NCBI GenBank assembly: GCA_963757335.1
Contig: CAVWRJ010000002.1
Coordinates: 434,001-498,000, forward strand
Length of the DNA: 64,000 nucleotides
Source of the DNA: DASQPA01 sp963757335
GTDB taxonomy: Bacteria > Acidobacteriota > Thermoanaerobaculia > Multivoradales > UBA5704
Direction: 5' to 3'
Of this stretch, positions 9,160-18,288 are shown piece after piece (positions within the stretch are counted from its first letter, which is position 1; every line of letters starts with the position of its first letter). Under the pieces are notes generated by a model. The model was not told the DNA's origin. It worked only from the letters and a program-made list of their open reading frames with translations, and did not search any database. Position numbers and translations under genes: made by a program.

Positions 9160-10740
9160 TCAGAAAAAGCTGGCGAGCACCCGGAGGAGGGCGTCCGGAT
9201 CGGTCGGCTTGGTCAGATGGAGGTCGAAACCGGCCTCGCTCGCCAGGCGCCGGTCCTCGGCCTGGCCGTAGCCGGTCAAGGCGATCAATCGGGTGACCGA
9301 CAGCTCAGGATCGCTCCGCAGGGCCCGTGCCACGGCGTAGCCGTCCATCTCCCCCGGCAGACCGATGTCGCAGAGCACCACCTCCGGTTGGGTGTCGCGC
9401 GCCCGGGCGACCCCTTCCGCGCCGTCGTGGGCGACCGTCACCTCGTGGCCGGTCAAATCGAGGAAGAGACGCAGGCTCTCGGCGGCGTCGACGTTGTCCT
9501 CGACGATCAGGATGCGATGGGGCCGCGGTCCGGGAGCGGTGGTGCGGGGTACGGTCTCCTCCCGCATCGGCGCGAGCGGCAGGCGGAGGGTGAAGGTCGA
9601 ACCGCGCCCCGCCCCCTCGCTCGCCGCCTCGATCGTGCCGCCGTGCATCTCGACCAGCGACTTGACGAGCGCCAGGCCCAATCCCATCCCGCCCAGCCCC
9701 CCACCCACCCTGCCACCGCCGCGGGCCGCCGTCTCGGCCGGGTCGACACCCTGGCTGAAGGGCTCGAAAATGTGCGGCAGGAGCTCCTCGCCGATGCCGA
9801 TGCCGGTGTCGCGGACGGTGAGGACCGCCGTACCCGAACCCGGCTCTGCCGGTTCGGGCTCGAAATTCGGGGCGGCCGGAGCGAGATCGAGCCCGACCGA
9901 AATCTCCCCTCCCGGCTCAGTGTAGGCGCAGGCGTTCTCCAGCAGGTTGGCGACCGCCTGGGCGAGGCGCCCCCGGTCGGCCCGGGTCCACAGGGGCCGC
10001 TGGGGGAGGTCCAGGTTGAGTCGGAGGCCACGGCGGGCGAGGCGGTCGCCCAGGGCGAGGACCGCGCTCCGCACCAGCTCGCAGAGGTCCAGGCGCTCCC
10101 GCTCCAGGATGACCTTGCCGCTGTTCAGGCGCGAGACGTCCAGGAGGTCGTCGATCAGATGGGTGAGCTCCACGACCTGGCGCTCGGTCAGCTCGCGGAG
10201 CCGCTCGCGCTGCTCCTCGCTGACATTGGGCAGACGCGCGATGTGGAGCGAGTTGACGATCGGGGCGAGCGGGTTGCGCAGATCGTGCGCCAGATCGGCG
10301 AGGAACTCCTCCCGCGAACCGGCTTTGGCGGCACTGGCGGCATTGTCGGCACTGACGCCCGGGTCCTCCTCGACCCGGTGCAGGATGAAGGCGATCTCCC
10401 CCTCCTCCCCGTAGACCGGGGAGTTGATCAGCCGGAGGGCGCCCGACCACCCTCTTCCCGCCACCCCCATCCCGTACCCCCGCACGCTCAAGGTGTCGGC
10501 CCGCCGGCTCAGCAGCACCCGCTCGAACGAGGCGCGGAGCTCGCGGCCGAACCCGTCCGCGGTGAGGAGGTCGGCCAGGGGGCGGCCGACGAGTTGGCCC
10601 CGCTCGGCCCCCGTGGCGCGCAGGTAGGCGTCGCTCGCCGCCACCACGGTCAGGTCCGGCGCCAGCGCCAGATAGGAATCGGGCACCGCCTCGAAGAGGG
10701 CACGGAAGTCGGGGTTCGTGGGCAGGGCCAGGGCGGGCAC
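9160..10740 (-). CDS. Hybrid sensor histidine kinase (PAS-HisKA-HATPase-REC)
   Basis: 526 residues from the GTG at 10740; the frame extends to 10788 but the longer part has no ribosome site, and a TACAAT box lies 7 nt before this GTG. Order of domains: PAS (~10-120), HisKA with phospho-acceptor His in LAHDLRNPL, HATPase_c with N-box LLENACAY and G-boxes DTGIGIGEE and GMGLGLALVK, and a C-terminal receiver with the Asp in VVLCDIGLPGE and the Lys in HLTKP. There is no transmembrane segment, so it should sense in the cytoplasm. A C-terminal REC suggests a phosphorelay or feedback on the kinase. A short repeat-derived Ala-rich stretch (NAASAAKAG) lies between PAS and HisKA. No separate output regulator is adjacent. 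Confidence 0.9.
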   Translation of the reverse strand: MPALALPTNPDFRALFEAVPDSYLALAPDLTVVAASDAYLRATGAERGQLVGRPLADLLTADGFGRELRASFERVLLSRRADTLSVRGYGMGVAGRGWSGALRLINSPVYGEEGEIAFILHRVEEDPGVSADNAASAAKAGSREEFLADLAHDLRNPLAPIVNSLHIARLPNVSEEQRERLRELTERQVVELTHLIDDLLDVSRLNSGKVILERERLDLCELVRSAVLALGDRLARRGLRLNLDLPQRPLWTRADRGRLAQAVANLLENACAYTEPGGEISVGLDLAPAAPNFEPEPAEPGSGTAVLTVRDTGIGIGEELLPHIFEPFSQGVDPAETAARGGGRVGGGLGGMGLGLALVKSLVEMHGGTIEAASEGAGRGSTFTLRLPLAPMREETVPRTTAPGPRPHRILIVEDNVDAAESLRLFLDLTGHEVTVAHDGAEGVARARDTQPEVVLCDIGLPGEMDGYAVARALRSDPELSVTRLIALTGYGQAEDRRLASEAGFDLHLTKPTDPDALLRVLASFF

Positions 10741-10746
10741 GGGCGC

Positions 10747-10752
10747 ATTGTA
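10747..10752 (-). promoter_or_regulatory. Candidate -10 box of the histidine kinase gene
   Basis: TACAAT on the minus strand ends 6 nt before the GTG at 10740, which predicts a leaderless transcript. No good -35 hexamer is visible. A direct repeat of CCAAACCGCGTGCC overlaps this region. Confidence 0.35.
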
Positions 10753-10807
10753 TCCAAACCGCGTGCCCAAACCGCGTGCCGATTCCACGGCAAGGGGGCG
10801 CCCTGCG

Positions 10808-10813
10808 TATAAT
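10808..10813 (+). promoter_or_regulatory. Perfect TATAAT -10 box upstream of the TPR gene
   Basis: TATAAT stands out in GC-rich sequence 105 nt before the TPR gene start. No clear -35 accompanies it. A 12-bp palindrome CCCGCCGGCGGG at 10835-10846 lies in the predicted leader. Confidence 0.35.
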
Positions 10814-10918
10814 CGACCTGAGGCCAGAACGGCTCCCGCCGGCGGGAAGACTCCTCCTCCACCCGGCGGTTCCCAGCAGGATCGCTCCGGCTCGCTTTAA
10901 GCCGTCCAGGAAACCCGA

Positions 10919-12643
10919 ATGAAAAAACTGCTCGCCCTCTCCCTCTTCAGCCTCGGTATCAGCCTCGGTATCGGCCTCGGTATGGCGGCCGTCGCCCACG
11001 CCACCGTCCAGACGCCCCCCGCCCGGGTGACCGCCCCGGCAGCTGCCCCCCCGGCCGCCGCCGGACCCGCCAACCCTATCCAGAAGAAGCTCGAGGAGGC
11101 CCTCGGCCGGATGGACAAGGGGGATGACGCCGGGGCGATCCACATTCTGGAGGCTCTGCAAAAGGACCCGAACGTCACCCCGCCCGTCCTCTCCCTCCTC
11201 GGTGGGCTCTATCTCAAGACCAACCGCCCCAAGGAGGCGCTCGCGATCCTGAAGCCGCTGGCCGACGCTCCCGACGGCGACCCGGCGGTCCTCTTCAACG
11301 CCGGCCGGGCCGCCTTCGCCCTCGGCCAGAATGAGGCGGGGGAGCAGTACTTGACGCGATCGGTCGAGCTGGCGCCGGCCTCGCCGGCGGCCCGCACCCT
11401 GGGGCTCCTGCTCGCCCGACAGGGGCAGCCGGGGCCCGCCTTCCAGGTCCTCATGCCCTGGGTCGAAGCGACGCCCGACGATTTCGAGGCCCGGCTGGCC
11501 GCCGCCCTCCTCGCCATCAACCTGCAACGCCTCCCCGACGCCGAGGGGCTGCTCAAGGGGATGCCGGCCGCCAATCCGCGGGTCCGCCTCCTGCGCGGCG
11601 ATCTCGCCCTCCGCAAAGGGGACCCCAAGACGGCCATCGCGACCCTCCGGCCGCTCCTCGACAGCCCCCCGCCGGGCTTCGCGGCCAACGGCGGGATGCA
11701 GCTCGACATGCGCCGCCTGTTGGCCGAGGCCTACCTGCGGACCGGGCAGGCCGCCGAGTCGATCAAGCTCCTCTCCGGCAAGGGGAACGACCCCTCGACC
11801 GCCCTCCTCCTCGCCCAGGCCCAGTACCAGGGCGGCAATCTCCAGGCCGGGCTCGCGACGCTCTCCCCCTGGGCCGACAAGATCCTCAAGGCGGGCACCC
11901 CGCGCGACCCCGACCTCGTCGTCGAGATGGCGCTCACCTATGGGCGGATGCTCGCCGCCGCCGGCCGGCAGGCCGAGGCGGAGAAGGCGCTCGCGGTCGC
12001 CACCCGCCTCGCCCCGGAGAGCGCCGAGGTCTGGCAGGCCTACGGGCAGACCCTCTTCGCCCTCGGCCGGAAGGAGGACTCGGGCAAGGCCCTCGCCCGC
12101 TTCCGCGACCTCTCGGCGGCCAAGGCCAAGGTGAAGGCCGCCGCCGCGAACGCCGGCCTCTCGCCGGCCAACGCCCCGGCCCGGGAGGCCGCCGATCCAG
12201 TGGTCGCTCTGCTCGAGAAGGGCCAGCTCGACCAGGCTCTGTCCACCGCGCGGGAGGAGATCCGGTCGAACCCGAGGGATCTCGGTCCTCGCGCCCTGGA
12301 GATCCGCATCCTCCTCCTCCAGCAGCACCCCCAGGAGGCTTACATCGCGGCCCAGAAGATGGTCGACCTCGCCCCCGGGAGCCCGGACGCCGTCTACGCC
12401 CGGGGGGTCTGCCAGCTCTCCTTGAAGAAGACCAAGGAGGCCGAGGCCGACCTCCGGCAGGCCCTGAAGATCCAGCCCCAGTACCTCCCGGCGATGAACG
12501 ACCTCGCGGTGCTCCTCATGCTGCAGGGCCAGAAGGCGGAGGCCAGGACCCTCCTCGAACGGGTGCTCAAGGCGCACCCCGGCGACCAGCTGGCGGCCGA
12601 GAACCTGAAGAAGCTCAACGCCGAGGGCAAGGCCGGCGGGTGA
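10919..12643 (+). CDS. Secreted tetratricopeptide-repeat protein
   Basis: 574 residues with a signal peptide (MKKLLALSLF) that contains a 12-bp DNA repeat encoding LGIS/LGIG/LGM. After a Pro/Ala-rich spacer the rest is a superhelix of TPR-like units, e.g. PPVLSLLGGLYLKTNRPKEAL, ARTLGLLLARQGQP, AEVWQAYGQTLFALGRKE and the C-terminal AMNDLAVLLMLQGQKAEA. No catalytic domain. Its stop overlaps the GTG of the next gene in a GTGA, so the two are translationally coupled and probably act together outside the cytoplasm. Confidence 0.85.
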   Translation: MKKLLALSLFSLGISLGIGLGMAAVAHATVQTPPARVTAPAAAPPAAAGPANPIQKKLEEALGRMDKGDDAGAIHILEALQKDPNVTPPVLSLLGGLYLKTNRPKEALAILKPLADAPDGDPAVLFNAGRAAFALGQNEAGEQYLTRSVELAPASPAARTLGLLLARQGQPGPAFQVLMPWVEATPDDFEARLAAALLAINLQRLPDAEGLLKGMPAANPRVRLLRGDLALRKGDPKTAIATLRPLLDSPPPGFAANGGMQLDMRRLLAEAYLRTGQAAESIKLLSGKGNDPSTALLLAQAQYQGGNLQAGLATLSPWADKILKAGTPRDPDLVVEMALTYGRMLAAAGRQAEAEKALAVATRLAPESAEVWQAYGQTLFALGRKEDSGKALARFRDLSAAKAKVKAAAANAGLSPANAPAREAADPVVALLEKGQLDQALSTAREEIRSNPRDLGPRALEIRILLLQQHPQEAYIAAQKMVDLAPGSPDAVYARGVCQLSLKKTKEAEADLRQALKIQPQYLPAMNDLAVLLMLQGQKAEARTLLERVLKAHPGDQLAAENLKKLNAEGKAGG

Positions 12644-14667
12644 GGACCCTGGCGGCCGCCCGGCGGCGGAATCCCGGCGGCAGCGCCCTCCTCGTCCTCT
12701 GCGTCGGGTTCGCCGGGCTGGCCGCGGCAGGCGTCGCCCGGCCGGAGGTGCCGGGCCGGATGGCGGGGGAAGACCCGCTGGCGCGGCTCGAAGCCGCCGC
12801 CTCCTCCGATACCGACGGCGCCGCCGCTCCCCAGGCGCGGGCCGCCGCGGCGGCCGCTCTCCTCGGCGCCCTGCCCCCGGCGGAGCTCGAACGGCGCCTC
12901 CGGTCGGGCGGTATTGGCGGCATCGGAGGCATCGCGGAGGCGAGCGAAGCCGAGCCCGCGCCTGCCTTCCGAGCCCTCGCGAGGACCCTGGGCGAGGCCG
13001 CCCCCTCCCTCCTTCCCCGTCTCCAGGCCTATCTCGGCGCCGCTGCCGCCGCCCGGGCTCGCCGGCTCGCCGCCCAACCGGAGGCCGCCTGGACCGACCG
13101 CGAGATCGCCGAGCTCCTCCGCCTCTCTCTCCTCGACCCGCCCCGCTTCGTCGACGACCCGTCCTTCCGCGAGCGGGCTCTGGGGGTCCTCGCCCAATCT
13201 CTCGACCGCCAGGCGCCGGCGGCGCTCCGCGACCGCTTGCTCGACCAGCTCGGCGGCTTCCCGGGCTTCGACTTCGCCGCCGGGGAACAGGTAGGGTGGG
13301 GCTGGGGGGCCCTGCCCCGCCGCAGCTCCGAGCGCCGGCTCGACTTCCCGCCCGCTCCCCCCCTGCGCTTTGATGCCCGCTTTGATGCCGACGACGGCAG
13401 TGACGGCCACCCCCTGGCGGCCTCCGTCTACTCCCTCCCTTCCACTTTCTTCGACGCCGGAACCGCGGCCGCCTTCCTCGCCGGGGTGCGGGCTGTCGAC
13501 CGGGAGCGCCGGATCGTCGTCCTCGCCGACCTCGCCCAGGTCCGGGCGCTGGGCCCGAAGGCGCGGGACCTCCACGTCGACCTCCTCTTGAACCACGGCC
13601 GGGCCTACTCGCCCTGGCCGCGCGATCCTTTCAGCCTGGTCCACGCGGGGGTTGGCGGCAAGGGGCGCGGGGAGCGGGTGGTGGTCCTGGTCCGGCCCAA
13701 CCTCCAGTCCGGCAGGGAGGAGGACGCGACCCTCGGGCAGGAGCTGGTGCAGGACCTCCCCCCCGCCCTCGACACCGGCTGGGGAGAGCCGCGCTGGGCG
13801 CTCTCCCCGGTCCCCTTTCACAACGGCCAGGTGCTGCTGACGGCGAGCGCCGCCTGGATCACCCTGCATACCCTGGAGCCGCGGATTCTCGCCCTCCTCG
13901 GGGAGACCCGGGTGCCGGTCGCGAGCTTCGCGACCGCCGCCGGGATCGACCGCTACCTCGCTGCCGCCCGGAGCGCTGCGGCCGAGCTCCAGGCGCTCTA
14001 TGGCCGGCCAGTCCGCTTCGTCCACCCCCTCCCCGACGACGGACCCCTGGCAGCGCGGTCGGCGCTCCTCGAGACCCTCGGGGGCGGCGCCGGCTACGAC
14101 CTCGACTCGCTCGTCACCCTGCTCCCCGGTACTCCGGGGACCGGGGGGAGCGCCGGGGGGCCCCCGCACGCCCTCGTCGCGGATCTCGCGGCGGGACGGG
14201 CCCTCCTCCGCCGGCTCCCCGCCGCCGACTGGCAATCGCTCGCCGCCGGCTACGGCCTGGCGACACCCGCCACCGACGGCCTGGCGGCAGCGCTGACCGC
14301 CGCCCAGGGCGCGCCGCGGCCAGCGGCCCTCGCCCCGTTCCTCGACCTCGTCGCCGCCCGGTTCGAGAGCGCGGGGTTCGCCGTCGACCGACTCCCCCTG
14401 GTCTTCGTTCCCGTCCCTCTGCTCCGCGACGCCGCCGGCCTCACCCACCCCGACTTCCTCCTCGGCTGGAACAACGTGGTCGTCGAGCGGCGGGCGGGGC
14501 AGGCGCGGGCCGAGGGGTTCTCCGGGCTGGTCCCGGCCGGAGACGCCGAGGCGCGAGCGGTCTTCGCCCGGGCCGGGGCCCACCTCGACCTCCTGCCGCC
14601 GCTCGTCCGGAGCGTCGCCCTCAACGGCGGCTACCGCTGCGCCTCGAATCACCTGCGCCGGGGCTGA
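12640..14667 (+). CDS. Secreted protein resembling guanidine-modifying enzymes (agmatine deiminase/PAD fold), tentative
   Basis: 675 residues from a GTG overlapping the TPR gene by 4 nt. A hydrophobic N-terminal segment suggests export. The C-terminal ~400 residues show scattered features of the GME superfamily: SPWPRDPFSLV (cf. W-x-R-D in agmatine deiminase), FHNGQVLLTASAAWI, FLLGWNNVVVE, and a C-terminal NGGYRCASNHLRRG whose Cys667 is placed like the catalytic Cys of agmatine deiminase (GGGxHCxT) or PAD (VHCGTN). The N-terminal ~250 residues are Ala/Leu-rich helices without recognised domain, including a repeat-derived GGIGGIGGIAEA at about residue 90. The assignment rests on motif order only and needs profile comparison; otherwise it is a hypothetical protein. 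Confidence 0.6.
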   Translation: MRTLAAARRRNPGGSALLVLCVGFAGLAAAGVARPEVPGRMAGEDPLARLEAAASSDTDGAAAPQARAAAAAALLGALPPAELERRLRSGGIGGIGGIAEASEAEPAPAFRALARTLGEAAPSLLPRLQAYLGAAAAARARRLAAQPEAAWTDREIAELLRLSLLDPPRFVDDPSFRERALGVLAQSLDRQAPAALRDRLLDQLGGFPGFDFAAGEQVGWGWGALPRRSSERRLDFPPAPPLRFDARFDADDGSDGHPLAASVYSLPSTFFDAGTAAAFLAGVRAVDRERRIVVLADLAQVRALGPKARDLHVDLLLNHGRAYSPWPRDPFSLVHAGVGGKGRGERVVVLVRPNLQSGREEDATLGQELVQDLPPALDTGWGEPRWALSPVPFHNGQVLLTASAAWITLHTLEPRILALLGETRVPVASFATAAGIDRYLAAARSAAAELQALYGRPVRFVHPLPDDGPLAARSALLETLGGGAGYDLDSLVTLLPGTPGTGGSAGGPPHALVADLAAGRALLRRLPAADWQSLAAGYGLATPATDGLAAALTAAQGAPRPAALAPFLDLVAARFESAGFAVDRLPLVFVPVPLLRDAAGLTHPDFLLGWNNVVVERRAGQARAEGFSGLVPAGDAEARAVFARAGAHLDLLPPLVRSVALNGGYRCASNHLRRG

Positions 14668-14812
14668 CCGCGCCCGCGGAGCCGGGTTTAGGGGGGTGTG
14701 CTAAAATTCCTCTCGCATTGAGCAACGACCCTCCGAGTCCGACCGCCGTCCTCCCCCTTCCTGGCCCCCCGAAGCGCAGCGCCGAGGGTACGTCCGCCGA
14801 GGGAGCTCCGGC

Positions 14813-16219
14813 ATGCTGACCTTCGCCGCTTCCCAACTGCCCGCGGGCCTACCCCTGGCCCGGGCGGTTCCGGCAGCGGTGGCCGCGGGGGGGGCGTTCG
14901 CGCTCAGCACCGGCTGGGCGCTCCTCCTCGCCTTCGTCCTCGTGCTCGTGAACGGCCTCTTCGTGGCCGCCGAGTTCTCGCTCATCAAGGTGCGGCCGAC
15001 CCAGATCGAGCCCGCCGCCCAGGAGGGGCACCGGCGGGCGAAGATGGCGCGGCACATGATCCACCACCTGGACGCCTACCTCTCGGCGACCCAGCTCGGG
15101 GTGACCCTCGCGAGCCTCGGCCTCGGCTGGGTGGGCGAGCCCGCCTTCGCCGGCCTCGTCCGCCCCGTCATCGCCTTTCTCGCCAGCGGCCCGGGCCACG
15201 AAGGGATCGTCCACTCGGTCTCCCTCACCCTGTCGTTCCTCCTCATCACCATGCTCCACATCGTGCTCGGGGAGCTGGCGCCGAAGTGGATCGCCATCGA
15301 GCGCGCCGAGACCCTCGCCCTCTGGCTGTCGCCGCCGGTCTACTTCTTCCACCGCCTGACCTTCCCGGCGATCTGGGTGCTCAACCGCGCCGCCACCGGC
15401 CTCTTAAGGATCTTCTCGCTCAAGCCGCCCACCGAGGGCGACCGCACGCACGACGAGCAGGAGCTCCGCCTCCTCCTCGCCACCAGCCCCGGGCTCCACC
15501 TGACGACCCAGAAGCGCGAGCTTCTGGACAACGTCTTCGAGATCTCGCACCGGGTGGCGCGGCAGATCATGGTGCCGAGGGCGGACGTCGTCTACCTCTC
15601 GACCGCCCGGCCGCTCGCCGAGAACCTCCGCCTCGCCAGAAAGAGCGGCCACACCCGCTTCCCGCTCTGCCAGGGGGATTTAGACCACGTCATCGGTCTC
15701 ATCCACATCAAGGACATCTTCCGCCGCGAGCGTCCGGTCAGCTCGCTCGAAGAGCTGGCGAGAGACATCACCTTCGTCCCCGAGACCCTGGGGGTCGACC
15801 GCCTGCTCAAGAGGATGCGGGTCGAGCGCTTCCACGTCGCCGCGGTGATCGACGAGTACGGCGGCGTCTCCGGCATCGTGACCCTGGAGAACGTCATCGA
15901 GGAGATCGTCGGCAACATCCAGGACGAGTTCGACTCGACCGAGAGGCCCGAGATCCAGGACCGCGGAAACGGCGTCTACCAGGTCTCCGGCGCCATGCTG
16001 GTCGAGGACCTGGAGGCGGCCCTCCACATCGAGCTCTCCGATCGCGACGAGGACACCATCGCGGGAGTCGTCCTCTCCGAGCTCGGCCGCCGCGCCGTGG
16101 TCGGCGACACCGTCGAGCTGGGTCCGGTGACGATCGAAGTACTGGAGGTGCACTTGAACCGGATCAACACCCTGCGGATCACCGTCCACGCTGCGGAGAC
16201 GGTGCCGCCCGAAGAATAG
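14813..16219 (+). CDS. CNNM/CorC-HlyC family membrane transporter (hemolysin-like)
   Basis: 468 residues. The N-terminal half is the CNNM (DUF21) membrane domain with LVLVNGLFVAAEFSLIKV and three or four hydrophobic helices. A CBS pair follows (MVPRADVVYLSTARPL to VAAVIDEYGGVSGIVTL), and the C-terminal ~80 residues are the CorC_HlyC domain (YQVSGAMLVEDLEAAL). Such proteins are implicated in Mg2+ or Co2+ efflux, with CBS domains binding adenine nucleotide and Mg; the old hemolysin name is misleading. The length is normal and it appears to be a single-gene unit. The start is the ATG at 14813, the first Met ahead of the membrane segment. Confidence 0.9.
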   Translation: MLTFAASQLPAGLPLARAVPAAVAAGGAFALSTGWALLLAFVLVLVNGLFVAAEFSLIKVRPTQIEPAAQEGHRRAKMARHMIHHLDAYLSATQLGVTLASLGLGWVGEPAFAGLVRPVIAFLASGPGHEGIVHSVSLTLSFLLITMLHIVLGELAPKWIAIERAETLALWLSPPVYFFHRLTFPAIWVLNRAATGLLRIFSLKPPTEGDRTHDEQELRLLLATSPGLHLTTQKRELLDNVFEISHRVARQIMVPRADVVYLSTARPLAENLRLARKSGHTRFPLCQGDLDHVIGLIHIKDIFRRERPVSSLEELARDITFVPETLGVDRLLKRMRVERFHVAAVIDEYGGVSGIVTLENVIEEIVGNIQDEFDSTERPEIQDRGNGVYQVSGAMLVEDLEAALHIELSDRDEDTIAGVVLSELGRRAVVGDTVELGPVTIEVLEVHLNRINTLRITVHAAETVPPEE

Positions 16220-16337
16220 ACCCAGCGTCCCCATCAGGGCCGTAGCTGCGCCGATCTGGCGTCCTGCGTCCGGTCTGTCCGGGAGCGTCAAAAGAGGCTC
16301 CAGGGCGGTGCCGTGCTACCATTTTCGAGCGATCCCC

Positions 16338-17609
16338 ATGTCCAACGCGCCCGAAGCCGTTTCGCCAGCCGTCGCCGCCGACCCGCTGCCCAAGGTGAGG
16401 CACCCCCTCACCCTGCCCCACCTGCGCAACCTGTGGATCGGCACCACGGTCTCGCTCTTCGGCGACCAGTTCTACCTCGTGGCCCTGCCCTGGCTCGTGC
16501 TGCAGCTGACGAAGTCGACCGTGGCGCTCGGCACGATCCAGATGACGGCGGCGATCCCGCGCGCGGCGCTGATGCTCGTCGGCGGCGCGGTGATCGACCG
16601 TTTCTCGGCGCGGCGGGTCATGATGCTCACGGCGTCGATCCGCACGCTCCTCGTGGGGCTGGTGGCGGCGCTCATCTGGCTTCACGTCGTCCAGCTCTGG
16701 CACCTCTACATCCTGACCTTCGCCTTCGGCCTCGCCGACGCGTTCTCGTTCCCCGCCGGGCCGGCGATGATGCCGACCCTCGTAAAGCCCGAGCAGCTGC
16801 GGCCCGCGAACGCTCTCATGCAGACCTCGACGGTGATGACGCAGATGGTCGGCCCGGCGCCGGCGGGCCTCGCCATCAAGCGCTTCGGCATCGCCTCCGC
16901 TCTCTTCTTCGACGCCCTGAGCTTCCTCTTCGTGATCGCGGCGCTCTGGAAGATCCCGGAGCCGCCCAAAGCCCCCGCTCCCGACCCCGCGACCGGAGCG
17001 CCCGCCCGCCCGAGCATGCTGCGCTCGATCGGCGAGGGCTTGACAGCGGTGCGGAGCGACCCGGCCCTCCTCTCGCTCCTCCTCATCTTCGCCAGTATCA
17101 ACTTCTGCGTCTCCGGGCCGATCGCGGTGGGACTGGCGGCGATGGCGAAGTTCCGCTTCGGCTCGGCGGCGGCGTTCGGCACCTTCCTCTCCTCCTTCGG
17201 CGGCGGTACCCTGGTCGGGCTGCTGCTCGGCGCCCTCGTGAAGCGGCCCCGGAAGCGCGGGCTGCAGTTCATCGTCATGAGCGGCCTCTGCGGTCTGGAA
17301 CTCGTCGGCATCGGTTTCACGACGAAGCTCGTCACCATCGCGGCGCTCCTCGCGGTGATGGGCCTCGGCGTCGGCTTCGTCAACGTCCAGTTCAGCTCCT
17401 GGGTCCAGATGCGGGTGGACCGCGCCATTCTCGGCCGGGTCATGAGCGTCCTCATGTTCTCCGCCATGGGACTGGTCCCGATCTCCTACGGGGTCGCCGG
17501 TTTCCTCGCCCAGTGGAGCCTGCCGTCGGTTTTCATCGTCTTTGGAGCGCTCCTCGCGGCCATCTCCGCCTTCACCGTGACCGGCAGGGCGGCCCGCGAA
17601 ATCGACTGA
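16338..17609 (+). CDS. MFS transporter (MFS_3/enterobactin-exporter-like)
   Basis: 423 residues with about 12 hydrophobic segments, starting LRNLWIGTTVSLFGDQFYLVALPW, the usual N-terminus of MFS_3 permeases with the GDQ/F-y-l-v motif. Loop 2-3 carries GGAVIDRFSARRVMM, the MFS signature A equivalent. The ATG at 16338 is chosen because the upstream extension to 16308 adds only an unlikely leader; a TACCAT box (16317-16322) lies 15 nt before it. Substrate unknown; relatives export siderophores, macrolides or other amphiphiles. The gene ends 2 nt before the ATL-like gene. Confidence 0.85.
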   Translation: MSNAPEAVSPAVAADPLPKVRHPLTLPHLRNLWIGTTVSLFGDQFYLVALPWLVLQLTKSTVALGTIQMTAAIPRAALMLVGGAVIDRFSARRVMMLTASIRTLLVGLVAALIWLHVVQLWHLYILTFAFGLADAFSFPAGPAMMPTLVKPEQLRPANALMQTSTVMTQMVGPAPAGLAIKRFGIASALFFDALSFLFVIAALWKIPEPPKAPAPDPATGAPARPSMLRSIGEGLTAVRSDPALLSLLLIFASINFCVSGPIAVGLAAMAKFRFGSAAAFGTFLSSFGGGTLVGLLLGALVKRPRKRGLQFIVMSGLCGLELVGIGFTTKLVTIAALLAVMGLGVGFVNVQFSSWVQMRVDRAILGRVMSVLMFSAMGLVPISYGVAGFLAQWSLPSVFIVFGALLAAISAFTVTGRAAREID

Positions 17610-17611
17610 GG

Positions 17612-17968
17612 GTGCGGTCTCCGTACGAGAAGATCTACGCGGTGATCGCCCGCATCCCGCGCGGGCGGGTGGCAACCTACGGGCAGGTGGCGACGCTCGC
17701 CGGGCTGCCCGGCCACGCCCGGCAGGTCGGCACGGCGCTCGGCGTCCTGCCGGACGGCTCGAAGGTTCCCTGGCAGCGGGTCATCAACGCGCGCGGCGAG
17801 GTGAGCCCCCGTGGCGGCCTGGGAATCGCGGAGGGCTTCCAGCGTCATCTCCTGGAAGAGGAAGGGGTGGGCTTCGACGAACGGGGCCGGATCGACCTCG
17901 ACCGCTTCGGCTGGGACCCGCTGGCCGCTCCCCCGCGGCCGGGCCGGAGGCGCACTAATCTGACTTGA
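17612..17968 (+). CDS. Alkyltransferase-like (ATL) DNA-binding protein, MGMT fold
   Basis: 118 residues from a GTG 2 nt after the MFS stop. It consists of the DNA-binding domain of O6-alkylguanine-DNA alkyltransferase: IPRGRVATYGQVATLAG (recognition helix region) and GTALGVLPDGSKVPWQRV. The active-site PCHR motif is replaced by PWQR, so it cannot transfer alkyl groups to itself. Known ATL proteins (PWHR) bind alkylated guanines and recruit nucleotide-excision repair, and this is the likely role. The unusual feature is Gln instead of His after Trp. The -35 box of the toxin-antitoxin promoter overlaps its stop codon. Confidence 0.85.
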   Translation: MRSPYEKIYAVIARIPRGRVATYGQVATLAGLPGHARQVGTALGVLPDGSKVPWQRVINARGEVSPRGGLGIAEGFQRHLLEEEGVGFDERGRIDLDRFGWDPLAAPPRPGRRRTNLT

Positions 17969-17993
17969 CAGGTCATTTTTCGGAGGGTACCCT
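17965..17993 (+). promoter_or_regulatory. Phd/VapC operon promoter and palindromic operator
   Basis: A perfect TTGACA (17965-17970) is 17 nt from TACCCT (17988-17993). The -10 box is part of a perfect 10-bp palindrome AGGGTACCCT (17984-17993), a likely antitoxin operator. The predicted transcript starts at or next to the ATG at 18001. Confidence 0.6.
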
Positions 17994-18000
17994 GACCCTC

Positions 18001-18288
18001 ATGCGCACCACGGGTATCGCAGACCTCAAAGCGTCCCTGTCCGAGACTCTCGCGCGGGTCAAAGCGGGTGAGGAGGTCCTGGTGACCGAGCACGGCAGGC
18101 CCATCGCCAGAATCGTTCCGTTATCGTCCGCCGCTCCCGAGGCGGCCACGGACGAACTGGTGCGGGCCGGGATTCTACGTGCGCCCGAGCGCAGGATCGA
18201 CGCGGAATTCTGGCAACTCTCCCGCCCTGCTGACCCCGATGGCCTCGCCCTTCGGGCGCTGCTCGAAGAGCGGCGAGACGGCCGTTGA
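18001..18288 (+). CDS. Phd/YefM-family antitoxin
   Basis: 95 residues. The N-terminal ~50 residues have the Phd/YefM pattern (MRTTGIADLKASLSETLARV, then VTEHGRPIARIVPL), the DNA-binding dimerisation half. The remainder is Ala/Glu/Arg-rich (FWQLSRPADP) and should neutralise the toxin. The ATG at 18001 is preferred over in-frame codons upstream because it abuts the promoter. Its TGA overlaps the TTG start of the toxin (TTGA), the classic coupling of such pairs. It should repress its own promoter through AGGGTACCCT. Confidence 0.85.
   Translation: MRTTGIADLKASLSETLARVKAGEEVLVTEHGRPIARIVPLSSAAPEAATDELVRAGILRAPERRIDAEFWQLSRPADPDGLALRALLEERRDGR

Noticed and set aside
12394..14652. 752-codon minus-strand frame
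   Set aside because: Antisense to the TPR/GME-like pair; no signal peptide, motif or ribosome site.
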